64,000 nt of DNA from Acanthococcus lagerstroemiae (taxonomy: Eukaryota > Arthropoda > Insecta > Hemiptera > Eriococcidae), in contig CM063112.1 of NCBI GenBank assembly GCA_031841125.1, forward strand, positions 15,960,603 through 16,024,602, given 5' to 3'. Below are positions 1-14,800 of the stretch, piece by piece. Below the pieces are notes generated by a model. The model had not been told where the DNA came from. It ran no database searches and saw nothing but the letters and a program-made list of their open reading frames with translations. Positions within the stretch are counted from its first letter, which is position 1, and each line of letters begins with the position of its first letter. Position numbers and translations under genes: made by a program.

Positions 1-3000
1 AGCAAATCTGAAACCGCCGAATGTGACCTTGAATTTGGAATCATCAATGGAAGGCTTGAGGTAAGCACATATTATATACCCGATACGCAAAATATCGCCA
101 GTTATCCAGGTAACTAAAGAGGAACCTAGGGTAATTGACGGGTTTTTGGGTAATCTGAAGGTAACTGAGGGTTATTGCAAATGGGTATAACTTATACTCA
201 GATAACTAAAGGGGAACCAAGGGTAACTGACAGGTTTCTGTGTAATCTGAGGGTTGTAAATGGGTAATTTTGCCGTGGGTAACTAGGGTAACTGATTGCA
301 CATCGGGTAGTCACATCAATGCTTTATTCGATGGTTTATGGTATTCCCGTAAATTGATTAAGACTCAGCTAAGATACGAATGCACATCCAGTATTGGCAA
401 ACAGGTGAGAACTAGGCGCATGAGTGATACAGTTGCCCTTATTTGACACTTGCAAACATCATCAGTCATGTCCTACCAGCCGTTTGTTAAATGATGCTGG
501 ATTGACACGGCTGCCTTTATTGCACTATTTTTCAGAAACGCACACTTCATAGGAACACTAGAACGAACCGCACCCGGTCAACAAAAAATTGATGCAGTTA
601 TGATAACGAATCCTAATTTCCGGATCCGGGGCTCGTCTTCGGTTACAGATTTAACGCCGTTTGCAGTACGTATCTATTAATAATGCTTGTGCAATTACTA
701 GAAGGAATCATATGTCATATTTTATAAGCTCTATATATGATTACTGTGCGCACGTTAGATAAAAGGCAAACTACTACGTGGTAAAGATGGAGTTGAGATC
801 AGCAGCGTGGAGATGTCAGTGAAGAAAAAATCAGAGGGATACACCATTTTAGCATTATTGTTTTCGAAAGGAAAGTCTCTGAGTGTCGAGACCGAGATTA
901 CTGACTATCCAGACAACAGTCGTATTATTAATTTAGGGGTAAGTATTCTCTGTTGATCGCACTTGACTCACTTATTTCAGTATGGACTGTAGGCACCGTT
1001 ATGATATACCACAATTTTGAATCATGGCACAGGCACTATGTGCGTCAAAAAGGCAAATAAATGAACTTAATGAAAATGGACATGGTGATGCTGGTATCTC
1101 AACAGCCCAACTCGGGAAGCTATTTCTGCCATAGCATTTACCTACTTCATAAATTAATCAAGTAGGTGTTGGGTTTGATAACCATGTTCTGATTACTTGC
1201 AGATTAAAACTGGTAAAGGAGAGTTGGAATATTTGCACGTCAATGCTGAATTGAAGTTGCAGCATCCAGGTATTTACATCTTGACTGTTAGGGGAGATTC
1301 CGCTATGGATGACGTCAAGGGTTCATCAGTTTCTCAAGTTGAAATCTGGTAAGATTACCTTGTAGACCTCCTAACCAAAACATTTGAACATTTGATAGTT
1401 TTATCAAGATGTACGTTGGTTCTCGCAGTAACAGTCATTCGTTGAAAAAGTTCTTGTCTTCAGGCTTTCGTATTTAACGAATGAGTAATTAAGTACCGGG
1501 TTTCAAAAATATCCCGTCACTTATGTGGATCCTATGGTAAGACAGGGTCTCCTGGAAAACCAGTGCTCAGTTGTGGTATAAATTTTCTTGACTGTGTGGC
1601 ATTTGTATTCAACAAGGCAAGAATGAATGATCGTCCATATTTTACTCGATTTCATGTATAGGAATTGGATGCTACAGATAAAGGCTGCATTTAAAGATGG
1701 ATTCCATGGTTTCGCCTGTAACTTCTGCGGCAACTATAATTCTACATGTTTGGAGCACCTACTATACATATTAAGTTAAGGCTAATACGAACAAACCTAA
1801 TAACACAGTGTGGCGAGTGCTTCTGGATATTCGAGAGAAATGAAAAGCGATGGACAAAATTCTTGTAACAGCCTGAAAAAGCGATAAAGAGATCCGCCGA
1901 TAACTCCAGGGTATATAGTGGATGCTGACTGTTGCCGTGATGTGTAGTTTTGAATGTGATAATTGTTTGTGAATCTAAAGATATGTTAATTAGGTACCAT
2001 GTTTAGTTGTGTTGTGCGAAATAAACGTAATTATTCCGTTAATCCTGAGTTTGCTGTGCTAATATCATTACGATATAATGTCATATTTCTAATGCAGGTT
2101 CCGCAACGGCATAGGAGCACTGTTTGTCGCCGTGGATTCATCAGCTGTAAAAGGAAAAGCTGAAATTTTCTCAATATGGAAACCCCCACTTCACGTTTAT
2201 ACCGGATCAAAAATCCATCTCTTCGTGGAAAAGAAATTCACTGAGATATTCAATAGTGAGATTTATTTCATGAGCAAGGATAAATCATTCAATGATGTGA
2301 CAACCAAGATTCTGATAAATTTGAACCGAAAATGGATGTAAGTTTAGTCATTTTCTGATAGTTATTCAACGAATGAGGTACGAATGTTGTGCTGTCCTGG
2401 AAGAAATGAGTGGCAGCATGGGTGTTTGTATGAGAGCAAATGAAGGACTAGCAAATCTTGTTCTTTGCTGATTGTAGGATGGAAGCAAACGCAACAGCGA
2501 TACTTAGCTCCTCAAATGACACTCGAGTGGCATCTCATTTAATATTGCCCAATAAAAACATGTATTCTTTACTGGGGTCAGTGAAGTACAACGATAGATA
2601 TGATATCATTCAACATCTAATCGTCATTTCCAGACCACAAGACACTCCTTGCTACACCATCAGCGATGTAAGTAATAAAGCTCACTGTGGCGTTTTTCTA
2701 TTCTTTGTTAATTTTAGAGGTTTTATAGAATTTATGCACTTTATTTTTAGAAGCTTATAAGTATATAGCAGAGGGAGACTACCGTAAGAAAGACTTGTGT
2801 GGCTTCCTATATGTAAATTCTCCAAAGTTGTAGGATGATAAAAAATTAGTGAATTCAAGAAGAAAAGTGAACGGTCAGGAATGCTCACCATTTCTGTTTG
2901 AGGTACGAACTCAATAAGAGTCTCAAGATACAGTTGGGAAAATGAGTAATGATCCTTCCTGGGAAAATTGAGGATATCGTTTTGCAGACTGTATTTTACT

Positions 3001-5812
3001 CATCGAAGTCAGTGAGAATGAAAATAGTTATAGGAAAGCAATTTAACACAGACCCTTAGGTTTATTAGTCGGTTAACCTACATGCCAACATTTTCTGTAA
3101 TACGTTAGATAGAAGAAAATACATATTTGTTTGAAATTACGCCGACAATATTCCTGAATAATTTTACAAATCGAATGAAAATAGTTTGTATCCCAAATGG
3201 AGGACAACTATTTCCACTCCTTATACACTTTACAGCCATATAATTATGTTACCATGCCTAACAAAGTTAAAATTGTTTGTGTTCTGAACCGTAAATCAGG
3301 TAAATTTAGCTGTCGAAGATGTTCACGGATTATTTGCATTCAAGTGTGGTATAAAGGACTCCCTATTCATGATGGACAATTTCAGCGGAAAGAAAACGAC
3401 CAACACGTTGGTACTACGAAACTGGGTCAAATCGAACACATTGACCAATTCACTCATCACGAATGTCAACTACGCAAAAGAAAGAAGTTCTCACGTTATC
3501 AAGTAGAATTTAATTTAGAACAAGAATCTTACAGTTTTTCATAATTTCGAAAACTAAATAATTATTTCAAACATTTTTCTCGATTTTATTTAGTTTGAAA
3601 TTATTCTATCCGCCGACTCATCAAATTGCATTAGCTGATGTTAACTTCGAGTCGACCGAAAATTTCGATGTTTTCGTGAACACGACTTTACCGTACCCAA
3701 CTACGCCGTATTTTGCTTGCGAAGTGACCAGCAAAACGAATCCGTAAGTTGAGAAGTATAACTTTGGCAGTTAGGTATTGATCTCTTTTTCTAATTTGCT
3801 CTCAACCCGAGCCCTAGAATCCACCCTTTCGAGCATTACTTCAGAGACGTCGGGGAGACTGTTAGGGCTGTCTCAGCCCTCTTCCCTTCTGGCCGAAAGC
3901 GTTCTCAGAGAAATAATTAGGAACCTTGAATACCTGCTGTTGAATTTCTATCTGTATAATATGATGAGAGATTGCTCGCCGAGATATGAGTACCTGATGC
4001 ATTGATGAAGTCATATTTCAATACACTAGGGCTGCCTTCGGGGGCGCAACCAACCTTATACTGTGATTGGGTGCTCAGAACATGTGCCTACGGACGACTA
4101 GAAGAAAAAAAAATGTGACAATTTTTAAATCAAAACATTATCCTTCGCTGGGTGTGCCCGTCACAATTGAATTGGTGCCGTAACACCCTTGGACCTCTGT
4201 TGTTGCGCCCTATCTTCTTCCATTCCAATCACTGTTTCACAATCAGTGTTGTTGTATGTATCGGTTATACCAACGGTCGCCGAACTTTTGAGCCAGTGAG
4301 CCACCATAGCATTCATAAATCTTCTATGAGCTACCAAGGAATACTGGGCCAAAGACCGGTCACAGCCGGTAACCGCAACCACACGCAACTCAGGGTTGCC
4401 AACTTGCCATTTTCAGTGTGGCCGCGAGCTACCCAAAATTACTCCGCAAGCTACCGGTGGCTCGCGATCCCCAGTTTGGCGATCTCTAGGTTATACTATC
4501 GGCATTTTGGAGACGTACAAATTCTGAAGTGTAAAATCATTACAACTCATGATATATAGTCAAGTGCGTATTCGCATAGACTAAATATTAACCTTGAAGA
4601 ACGTTGAAAACTTAATCCATTACATAAATTACTGCTGCCAACTACAACCCAGGCGTAGCGTACCCGTTAAGACATGAAACTACTATTTAGTGTCATATTT
4701 TTCTGTTCGCAGTATATCTACCTTCCCAACTATATGTACTCTTTGAATAGCTAATCATGCCACTCCTTTTCAATTTAGTAAATTTTATTACAGGAATCTG
4801 TATCAACGATTCGGCAAAGTGTACCTACACGATAAACCAGCCTTAGTCAATATAACGCACACGAAGGCCAACAAAATCAACAGTGTTTTGAATGATGGAC
4901 AGGTCACAATTGTTTTCCCAGTTGCCACGTGGCATGAAGTAATTCTTACATACACCTACCTGGTATGTTGATTCGATATTCAAGGGTACGAAGAATTTTC
5001 TCTGTTTTGAAAACGTGCTCTAGTTTTGTCCACTTGATTTTAGGATACATTCGTTTACATTGACGGTTCCACAGAGCTGTTTTACAACAGCGACAGAATC
5101 ATCAATGGAACGTTCACCAAGGCTACGACGAGAACAACGAAATACACTAATGAATTCACGCACTTGAAGATTGGTAATAAGCTGATGCCAGTGGGTGTGA
5201 ACTACATTCATGAAACCAACAGTCAGAAATCGGATCGCTTTTCGCACGTAAGATATTTGAACTGCATATAGGTATAATAGAGTAAGGTTAGATTTAACGA
5301 GTTTTGCTTTCCCTTTCTCCTCCACGTGGGTAAGATTGACCTAACAATGTGATACACTTCAGTTCATTGAGATCTTCCTTCTAAGGTTCTGACAAAAAAT
5401 AAATTAACTATCCAGTAAATGCTTGGAAGTAGCTTTCATTAGAATTATATCTTATAGAAGACTGGATGAGTTACTGAACCAGTGGCGCCCGAACTGTGAT
5501 TAAGGTGATGTAGTCGCAACACCTAAAGGGATAAGAAAGAAAAACAAAAACATAGATGGGTGGGTGGGTCAGTCTGTTTGCAGGTAATGAGTTTGCATAT
5601 CTGTCAAAGATGCTTTTGGCGTCACTGTTGAACTTCATCATCAGGGTGACTAATTTTTCTTAAGTCATCATGATCATCAAACGCCGCATCCGATCGCGGT
5701 TTCTGATGCGCGACTCTCCTAGAGATTTTCTTCTCTGTGCCGGAGAGTTTGCAGCCAGCAGTTCACTTACTAGCCACGTGTTTCACAACGTTGGGTGAGC
5801 TGTCCACGACGT

Positions 5813-5848
<36 letters not shown>

Positions 5849-8800
5849 CCAGTCTTTCTGATCTGGTGGTAACACTCCCCGCAATTGTAATGCCTCGTTC
5901 GTGTGAACTGATGGGGGTTACAGGACACGCTGTGTTTCCACCTCGATTGATACTGTAGTCACTGTGTTCTCTGCGATGTTGGTGGGGGGGGGGGGGGGTT
6001 CAAATATCACTAGCTTTCCAACACTGGTGGGACTCGAACCTGAGACACAAGGATTATGAAGTGGGCACGTCACCACTTGGCCTCACAGCGTAGTTGGCTA
6101 TTCTATAGTTCCTATTTCAACTGAAGAGGAGTGTGTAATGACTGGGGATGATGGCAACTGATTGGTTGTCTTGAAGGAACACGAAAAAGTATTACTCCAA
6201 ATCATCCCCAAAAAAATGTGGTCAACGTATTCCTCATTTCTGAGAGATATCTAACAAAGGTTTCTTTAAATTTATTGGCAGTTGACGTATTGCCCCTAAT
6301 CGGATTCAATTCCGATAAATACCTACCCTTGGAACATAGTAAATACAAAAATCGACTCTTCTGTCGGCATTCAAAACCTGTCACTTGCCTGACACCCCAT
6401 TGTGGTCGAATCTAATGTAGAATTTAGTACAAAGTCGAGATACCATGCCGACGTTAACTTTCAGATAAAATACTACATCAAAGGCAATGTTGACACGGTA
6501 GTTCGATTTCTACAAGGGTTGTCCTAGAAGTAAGAGGTTTTCTACCTTCATATTTCTGTTTCATGCGCTGTAAAGAAATGCGGTGAACGGGGAAACGTTG
6601 CGCAGGCTTATCTGACAACACTGTAAAAATATCAAGTGCGCACGTAAAGAAGCAACGGGAAATCAATACACAAAACATGAATCTCACGCGCGAAGTCCGT
6701 ACAAGTTTGTAGTGTGGGATGAGCCAAGGGATGACCTTCGCGTGGTAGATCACGCACCTTGCACCGACCACTACAAAACGTGCGACGCCACTTACGCACG
6801 TGTTGCACTGTAATTCCATCTGGGCCGAACACTTCGATCAACTGCCGATGGATGGCGCTAGGTGGTTCATTTTTCGCTGTCAAGAATAATTACTGAACGC
6901 ACTACAAACTTGGACGGAGTTCGCGCGTGAGATCCATGTTTTGTGTATGGTTCACCGTTGCTTCTCAACATGCGCACTTGATATTTTTTTACAGTGTTGT
7001 CAGATAAGCCTGCGCAACATTTCCCCGTTCACCGCATCCCTCTACAACGCATGCAACGGAAATACAAAGATATGGAATCTTACTTCTGGGCATGTATATT
7101 GGGAAGTTAACCTAAAGTACCTATGTTGGTGGCCCTGCTTCTACAACTGGAGGATTGATATTTAACTTGTTCCTATAAAAACGTGTAAAAGGAGTAATCT
7201 TTGAACGCCTTTTTGGCGTGTTATAAAAATCGCTTTTGAAAGAAAGTTGGTTGAAACAATTTCAGCAATAGCATTGAGCTATCGGGATAAAAAAGAATTA
7301 CCTCCATGGACATTTGTTTAATAAAATTACGTGAAATTGAAAATCGCGATTTTTGATGTAGAAGAATAGGAAAGCTGAACTAACCCCCCCCCTCCCCCCA
7401 GATGTTTCCAATGTGTTGAGCGTTACTTAGTTTGTATTCTGGCGCTACCTAGGCAATGTTAACTTCATAATTAAATTCTGTATCAGATTTGATCAGTATG
7501 TCGTATCAAGATAGTGACGGATTTGGCGTGTTGGCGTTCATTTTGTGATCTCATTTCGTGTAAACAATGTCATTACACTTTGAATTTTACTTTCCAGGAT
7601 TTCAAACGAGCCGAAATTTTCAAATTATTAGATCCCAGAGTTTTTAACATCACAGGAGAGGCACTGGTTGACACCATTGATGCGCAGGAATGGACTACAT
7701 TAAAAGGCAAGTAAAATAATCCTAGCGGTGGGATACAACAAAATGTAAAATGTTCTATATATGGTGCTGTGAGGTAATTGCATAATTGGGGTGAATGCTG
7801 ACTCGTACATCATAGCCATAGTGCGTAAGATTTGATCGCGCCAACTGGTGGATCAATTAAAGTACCACCTTTACCAACATATTGACCTGGTTGAACTAAC
7901 TTTGACGAATGCCAGTGTTCAGTGTACCTTGGAATGCTGAGAGATACCAATTTCACTCAAAATTAAAATGAGGCAGTTATTTTTTAGAGAAATTATTAAA
8001 CTGTATAATTGAAATTATTTTCAATCAAATCTTCATAATTTGGGGTCCGAATAGATGCATATAAAAATAGTAATTCAAAAGATTTTCATGATTTTTTTCT
8101 GAAATATTGTGTATACATTTACCTTAGTTAATGGCGTCAAAGTAAATGCAAAACTGAATTTTGAAATTTTGAAAATTACTAGAATAATGTTTTTCGTTTT
8201 AGCTAAAAAAAAATCACTCAAAAGTGTAAAAAAATTATTACCACGTCCTTACTTTAAGGATGAGGTTCGAAATATACTGAATTTGAACCAGTGGATATTG
8301 CCCTCCATTTTTAAGTTAATTTTCTTCGCAAATAAGTGCATATGTGACTGAGAATCATAAAGTGTGCCTCTGGTGTCAAAAAAATCATTTTTCACTTATT
8401 TCTTGACAATTCTTATAGACTTTCGAATGAAACAAGTCGCGGCTTCCTATCTTCATTCGTTTTCCCCAAATTGCATTGAAAAATTGCGTCAAAAATTTAA
8501 AAACATCTGGTTACGTGGCGTTGTGTGAAACGGGCCTACAGGAATGACAGAGAACAAGAGCACAACACGCGGTTGTCATAGCAACGCGTAAACGCACCAC
8601 CGCAGATGTACACGCTATGGACATCAATTCTGTGCGCGCCACTGCCACCATCCCATCTTTACACCCGAGTATCTCAAAAACCTGTTTTCGCACAAGAGGC
8701 ACATTTCATCCCGTTGAACATTTTTACGTCGGTAAAACAGCGGTACGCGTGAGCGAGTGCCCACGAACTAATACAAAAGCAAATAGTCTATAAATACAGT

Positions 8801-11800
8801 AAGAATTTTATAGGTGTAATGGAACTCATAGAGGTAAGATGTTGGTATCATCTCCGAAATACCTTCATCATCATAAGAGAGTGCAAAAACTGAAGTGCCA
8901 ACGAAATACCGACAAGCTGCGTCGGTTAACTGGTTTTATTACACCCATTATACCGACATGTCGTGTAATAAGATTTTCACCTACTTTACCAACATTTTAC
9001 GGATCAGAACATGAGGGTTTTGTCGGGATCGCCAACTTATCACCGATTCCTTTAGTCCTCGCGTGTAACCGTTTTCTGTGCGCATTCAAATTTGTATTTT
9101 TCAGTTATTTGTTGATTCTGTTCCATCACTGTTGTTGATTGCTGCTGTGTTGTATTATTGTGAATTTTTCTAAGTGATACAAATTCAATGAAAATGGATG
9201 GTACCAGTACTGATGCAGCATCAAGCAGCAGGAAACGCCAATATTATTTACCCGGCAGAGGTTGTGTTTCGAAAGGCACCTATTATCGCCATCGGAACAC
9301 TGGATTTTCAAATATGCCTGAGGTAGGTAATGAATTCACATATATATAGTTTTCCAAATACATAATGACACCTTGATATAATTCATACCTTTATTCATGT
9401 ATAATAGGTACGTCTATAGGCTAACAACATAAGTTTACACTTATCGAGAAGAACTTTGTTTTGAGCACATAATTTCATTCTGAGCAGCAAACGTATTCTG
9501 GGTCTCAGTTTGAAAGGGTACTGGGATCCTCTCAGTATACTCAGGAGTTATAAACGAAAAAGAACGTCCGACTTCCGGACTTCTTGTGCCCCTCGTAACT
9601 TATATTCCACATACCTAGTATAGTACTATTTTGTGTCCCAGTCCCAGTTCGTGTTTAGGGAAGTAATAGATGCTCTGAAAAATAAATGAAGTGTTAATCC
9701 CTGAAGAAGAGAATTCGGTCCTATATAGTTTAAGGGGGGAAAAAGTAGTAGGCTTTTAAAAAGGAAGTGATTCGGTGAATCTTCTGCGAGGAAAAGTGTT
9801 ATGTTTAGACCCTCTAAAAGAGAAATGAAGTCGTAAACCCACGAGGTGAGAATTAAGTCATATACCTATAACCTGAGAGAAAATGAAGTTGTAAGCTTCC
9901 AAATTCTCTGAAAAGAAATCAAGAGTAGTAGAACTTTTGGAAGAAAAATAGTGGTAACGCTATTTGAGAGAAACGGAGTCGTAAATCTGTCCAGAAAAAA
10001 TGAAGGGGTAGACCTTCTGACAGGTAAAGGTGGATATTTTGAGACGAATATGCGCTAGTAGAGCTTTTGAGAATGGAAGAAGGGGGTAAACCTATTGGGG
10101 AGGAATTAAGTCGATACCTGCTGAGAAAAACAAAGCGGGGAACCATAATGGGACAAATCATAGATCTTTTGAAAATGAAATGAAATGGCAGATCTTCTAG
10201 GAGAGAAAATCAAACTACCAGGTGTCTTGAGAGAAACGAAATGGTAGATCTTCTGAGAAGGGAAAGAAACTGAAAATCTTCTGGAAAAGGAATGTAGTGC
10301 TGGACCTACACAGCAGAATTTCTGAAGAATGATGTGACAAACTTTGTGGCGGAGAATTGGTGCGAGGGAATGTCTGTGAAATAAATTGTAGAACTTCTGA
10401 TAAAGAAATGAAGTGGTGAACTTTCGGAAATAGGAAGAAATGATAGGTCTTAATGAGTCAAAAGTGAAGTGAGAAGTTCTGAGGGAGAAAAAAGATAGTG
10501 AGTGGGAGGACCATGATGAGGTGGCCGGCCAGGGTAATGTAGGAGGTCGTGATAGGGAGAGAGCTGTGGTTGCAGAGGCCACCTTGGCGTGTGAAGGCAG
10601 TCATGGTGGTGGAGGGAGTTCTGATGGGCAGCATTGATGAGGCTAGGGCAGGGGTTTGGTTAGGTAGAAGAGGTCAAGAAGGTATTAGCAAGCCTCCATT
10701 GAGGAACAAAGAGGACTGACACAAAGACTGAGTAATAGGTGGAGTGGCGGGGTGCGTAGCGCCGAGTTAGGCCGGCACAAGCGAAGTGAATGAGGGCGGT
10801 GGTTAGGCCACGAAGCTGCTAGGGGGAGAAGCGAATGTAGGATTTTCATACCAATTTTATGAACAAGGAGACAGGAGTGTTGAGGAAGTAACTATAGGAG
10901 TAGTATAGAAAGGTTGGGTTCTGGACCGAGTTCACATTTCTGTAATTTACTGTTGAAGTGACATTTTTCTGAGTGAGTTCTGTTCTCTCTAAACCAAATT
11001 CACATTTCTGTAAATTTACTGTTGAAAACATTTTTCTGAGTGAGTTCTGTATAATCCTAGACCGAGTTCATATTTCTGTGTAAGTATTGTTCTCTCTGAA
11101 TCGAGTTCACATTTGTGTGTAAGTTCTGTTCTCTGTAACCAAGTTCACATTTGTGTGTAAGTTTTGTGTAATCCTAGACCGAGTTCACATTTTTGTGTTG
11201 GTGTTAAAAGAATTGATATTGTAATATAAAGTGGTCGAGTTTCCATTTTTTATCAGACCACTTTTTTTTTCTAACTTGGATTTCAAATAATTTTTGTTTG
11301 AAATCTTAATACTAAAAAAAAAAAAATAATAAAAATAAAAAAATAAAAATAATAAAAAAATAAAAATCGAAAATTGATAACCTAGTTTAAAAAAAAATTT
11401 AAAAAAAAATAAAAAAATAAAAATCGAAAATTGATAACCTAGTTTAAAAAAAAAAAAAAATATTATATATTATAAAATGGAAATGATTGAAAGTAAAAGC
11501 AATAACTTTAATTTTGATGACTCTACACATTGTGTATCTAAAAAGATACCATCAGTGAAAGTGATTAATCAAGAACCTGTAGGCTTCTGGATGTCTAATG
11601 AAAATTTGATGTCTTGTGAGTGGAGAAAAAGTTGCAACGAGTCATGTTCAGGTGCCAGCTGTGTAGAACATTTTGTAAATACAAAACCGCACACAATTGA
11701 GACTCGAGATGGATCAATTCAAGGTAGGATTATCGATAAAAATCGTATTTTAATCATTAGACGCCAACTTAAACTTATCAGACTTTCTCGAGATGATTAC

Positions 11801-14800
11801 TCTTTTGCTGGTTATTGGGTAAAAGGAGATACAGACTATATTTCAGCACGTAAGTATCTCTTAGTGTTTCTAGATGAAAAGAATCATCCACTACATAAAG
11901 AACCAATCCAACTTACAGCTAGAGGTGTATTTCAGGTAGAATTTGATAAGAATTTATTAAAGTTTAGAAAAGAATTTAAAACAGTTTATAGTAAAACACG
12001 AGGTGTAATGTCAGATTTATGGTATTCTATGCTTGTGTTCTGTCCTACTTTTGTATCAAACGTAGTAGGTTCTTTAAAAAAGAGTAGAGCATGTTGTATT
12101 GAAAATTATATTGTTCCAACAGAATCTAATTTGAACTCTTTATGTGTAGGTAGAGATAAAGAAGTCTCAAAAATTGTTGAAGCTATGTTTAATGATTCTG
12201 AAAAATGGAAAGCTGAAAATAGTAAACCTTTCATAACCACATTAGTTTATTAAAGTTGTTATAATGTATTTTTATATGATTTTTCATATAAAAATGGAAA
12301 TGAATAACACTTTTAAAAATTATCATTGCGAATTAAAAAACATTGAATTCCTTAAATGTTTTAAATATATTAATATTTATTTGGAAACAGATCTATATAA
12401 ATTTATGGAAAATATTGTTTATGACTTTATTCCTGAAAATAAAATTAAAGAATTTTATAAAGATTTAGAAAAAAAAGGCGAGAAAGAATTTGTAGAAGAT
12501 ATTAGAAAGACATTTAAATCTAAAGAACAAAAAGAAAATCAAAATATTTCAAGAAAAAATATTAATGATACAATGATAGAAAATTTTGCAATTAGAACGG
12601 GAAAAAGTAAAGAAGATATAAAAAAAATTAAAATGCTAATACTTTTAAAAAAAATAACTAAAAAAAATATTACATTTAAAAATGGAGAAATAGAAAATAT
12701 AGATTATTAAGATTTCATACAAAAATTATTTGAAATCCGTTGGAAAATGCCAAAAAAACTCACGAGAAAATTTTGCAAAACCACTGCCCCCCGCGAACGC
12801 CCTGAATTTTTATTTGCATTTTTTTTTGTCCGCGGGAGGCTGTGGAAACTCTGAGAGTTTTTTTTTTTTTTTTTCCACCAAGGCCGTCGATTCACGCATC
12901 CGAGACTGATATGGCCGGCTTCATATCAGCTCAGAGTACGCGAGTCTAAACCCGGTGTTATCTTTTTTTTTTTTTTTTTTTTTTTCACTGTAGTTCGACC
13001 TCCAAGCACCCAGCGACGCGTGTGCACCCGCGCCATCGGAGTACGTCAGAGATCTAGTACAGCGTTTTTTTTTATTTATTTTGCATTGAATGTTACTACC
13101 TAATCAGCGCTGATTACAGAGACTTAGTAACTCGACATCGTCGACCCCGAGATAACACTTTTGATTTGCCACCGTGACGCTGTTCAGTCACGGTTACAGT
13201 TTGTTATCCCGAGGGGAACTAGCCTAGGTGAGGTGTACGGACCTTTCCCCTCTTTAGCACTTCCGTCTAATATGGGGAGGAAGCCTAATGTACAGCTCCT
13301 AGCTCCGATAGAGTGTTATTTAAAATTTGTATATATACTTACGAAGCCCGTAACCAACATTACATATGAGTTTGAAAATGCAAACATAGCACTCTCATAT
13401 TTATGAATAAATTATCATCGCCGTATAGATTCGATTCATGTATAATTTTTTTCAATGCCATGATGGTGTTATCATTTAATTGATTGCGCTAACCTTGTTA
13501 ATTATTTGGTTGTTTTCGTGCATAAATTAGCGTGTAATGAAGAAATACGATAAATAAAAAATTGAATTACGTTAAAAGAATAATTATATATAATAATTAT
13601 ATATAATAAAATGGAAACGATAAATAAAAAATATGCACCGAGAATGTGTATAGAGTGTAATAAAAAAATTACATACAAAAATTATGCTAGACATGTCAGA
13701 TCTAAGCATGGAAGGACAACAACAACAGCAAAAGATTTAAGAAATGATTTGCGAAATTGTGGAGTGAAAGGTGTATCTAAGTTGAAAAAATCTGAATTAT
13801 TGGAAATTAGAGACAAGATACAGAGACAGAGTTCGAATTTTGAGAGAGAGATTCTGAATAAATTAACGAAAAAAGAACTCATTAAAAAAGTTGGAGAAAG
13901 AAACAAAAATTTAACTAGAGCTAAAATAATTGAAAAATTCTTACAATCTCAAAATGTAAAGTATCTCCAAGAATTTAATTTCGATGATGATAGTTTTGAT
14001 GAGCCTATAGTTCGTCCTAGTGTGAGAAAGATAGATGGGTGTTGGAAAAATATGGTAAATCAATTCTCTGTAGTATACGAACCTGCAAAATATGATTTAA
14101 GAATTTATTTAGACAAAATTACAGAACTTCTTGATAGAATGCTTAAAAGTGAGATGAAAAAGAAAAAGGCAATAAGCATAGGATTAATAGCAGTTGTAAA
14201 CTATATAGAAATAGATCACACAACTGGAGATAAAATAGGTGATAAAGAGGCATATTTTCGATCAAAGCATCATATTATAGTAGATTCGAATGCAATTGAA
14301 AGTGCATTAATCTCAGCAAAAAATGAAGTTATAAAAAAGTATGAGAGTTATACTGCTCAAAATACTAAATATAAATTTGATCAAGTTATTGAAATAAATA
14401 TTCAATCTGATAAAAATGACCCTTTACGTGGTGGGACTTATATTCAATTACCCAAATTTATTCAATCAAAAAAGTGTTGTATTAATGTGAAAAATATTCA
14501 AAATAGAAATTTCAAGTGTCTCAAGCAAGAAGATCTTAGATGCTTTGAATATGCGTTGGAAAGTGTTTTGAATTCAGTTACAAATCATGTAGATCGAGTT
14601 TCAAATTATGATATCACGAAATATGAAGAACTGAAAATGGAATATCCAGTTAATTTAATTCCAGAAAATATTAAAAAATATGAAAAATTTCTAGGTATAT
14701 CTATCAATATTTATAAGTATGAGGAAGATGAAGAGGGTATTGGTCAATTTTCTTTAATTTATAAACCAATTAGTAGTGAAAACCATGTAAATTTACTACA

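Larger units (their letters stand above)
10899..12295 (+). repeat. Left terminal inverted repeat
   Basis: 1,397 bp, the inverse of 23448-24891. From the outside in: AG terminus, about six copies of a short repeat, a hairpin, AT-rich homopolymer with two copies of a GATAACCTAGTTT-containing unit, then a complete 258-aa gene. The inner limit falls at CATATAAAAAT, inside the ATG of the next gene. Confidence 0.92.

Noticed and set aside
3197..3544. 115-codon open frame as the missing apolipophorin exon
   Set aside because: No lipid-transfer-protein character and no pair of splice sites that fixes the phase between 2667 and 3594.
4152..4559. 135-codon plus-strand gene in an intron
   Set aside because: No recognised motif and overlapped by an open frame on the other strand; likely decayed repeat.
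5737..5958. Protein with His-Thr repeats
   Set aside because: Produced by translation of the (CA)n microsatellite.
10106..10582. 158-codon minus-strand gene
   Set aside because: Low-complexity translation of the minisatellite, no start context or homologous motif.
11477..12253. 258-aa protein as the missing integrase
   Set aside because: No spaced D-D-E acidic pattern, no HHCC finger with the right spacing and no chromodomain; left as unknown.
12859..13072. tRNA-derived SINE in the internal gap
   Set aside because: A B-box-like GTTCGACCTCC is present, but no A box at the proper distance was found; left as unexplained insertion.
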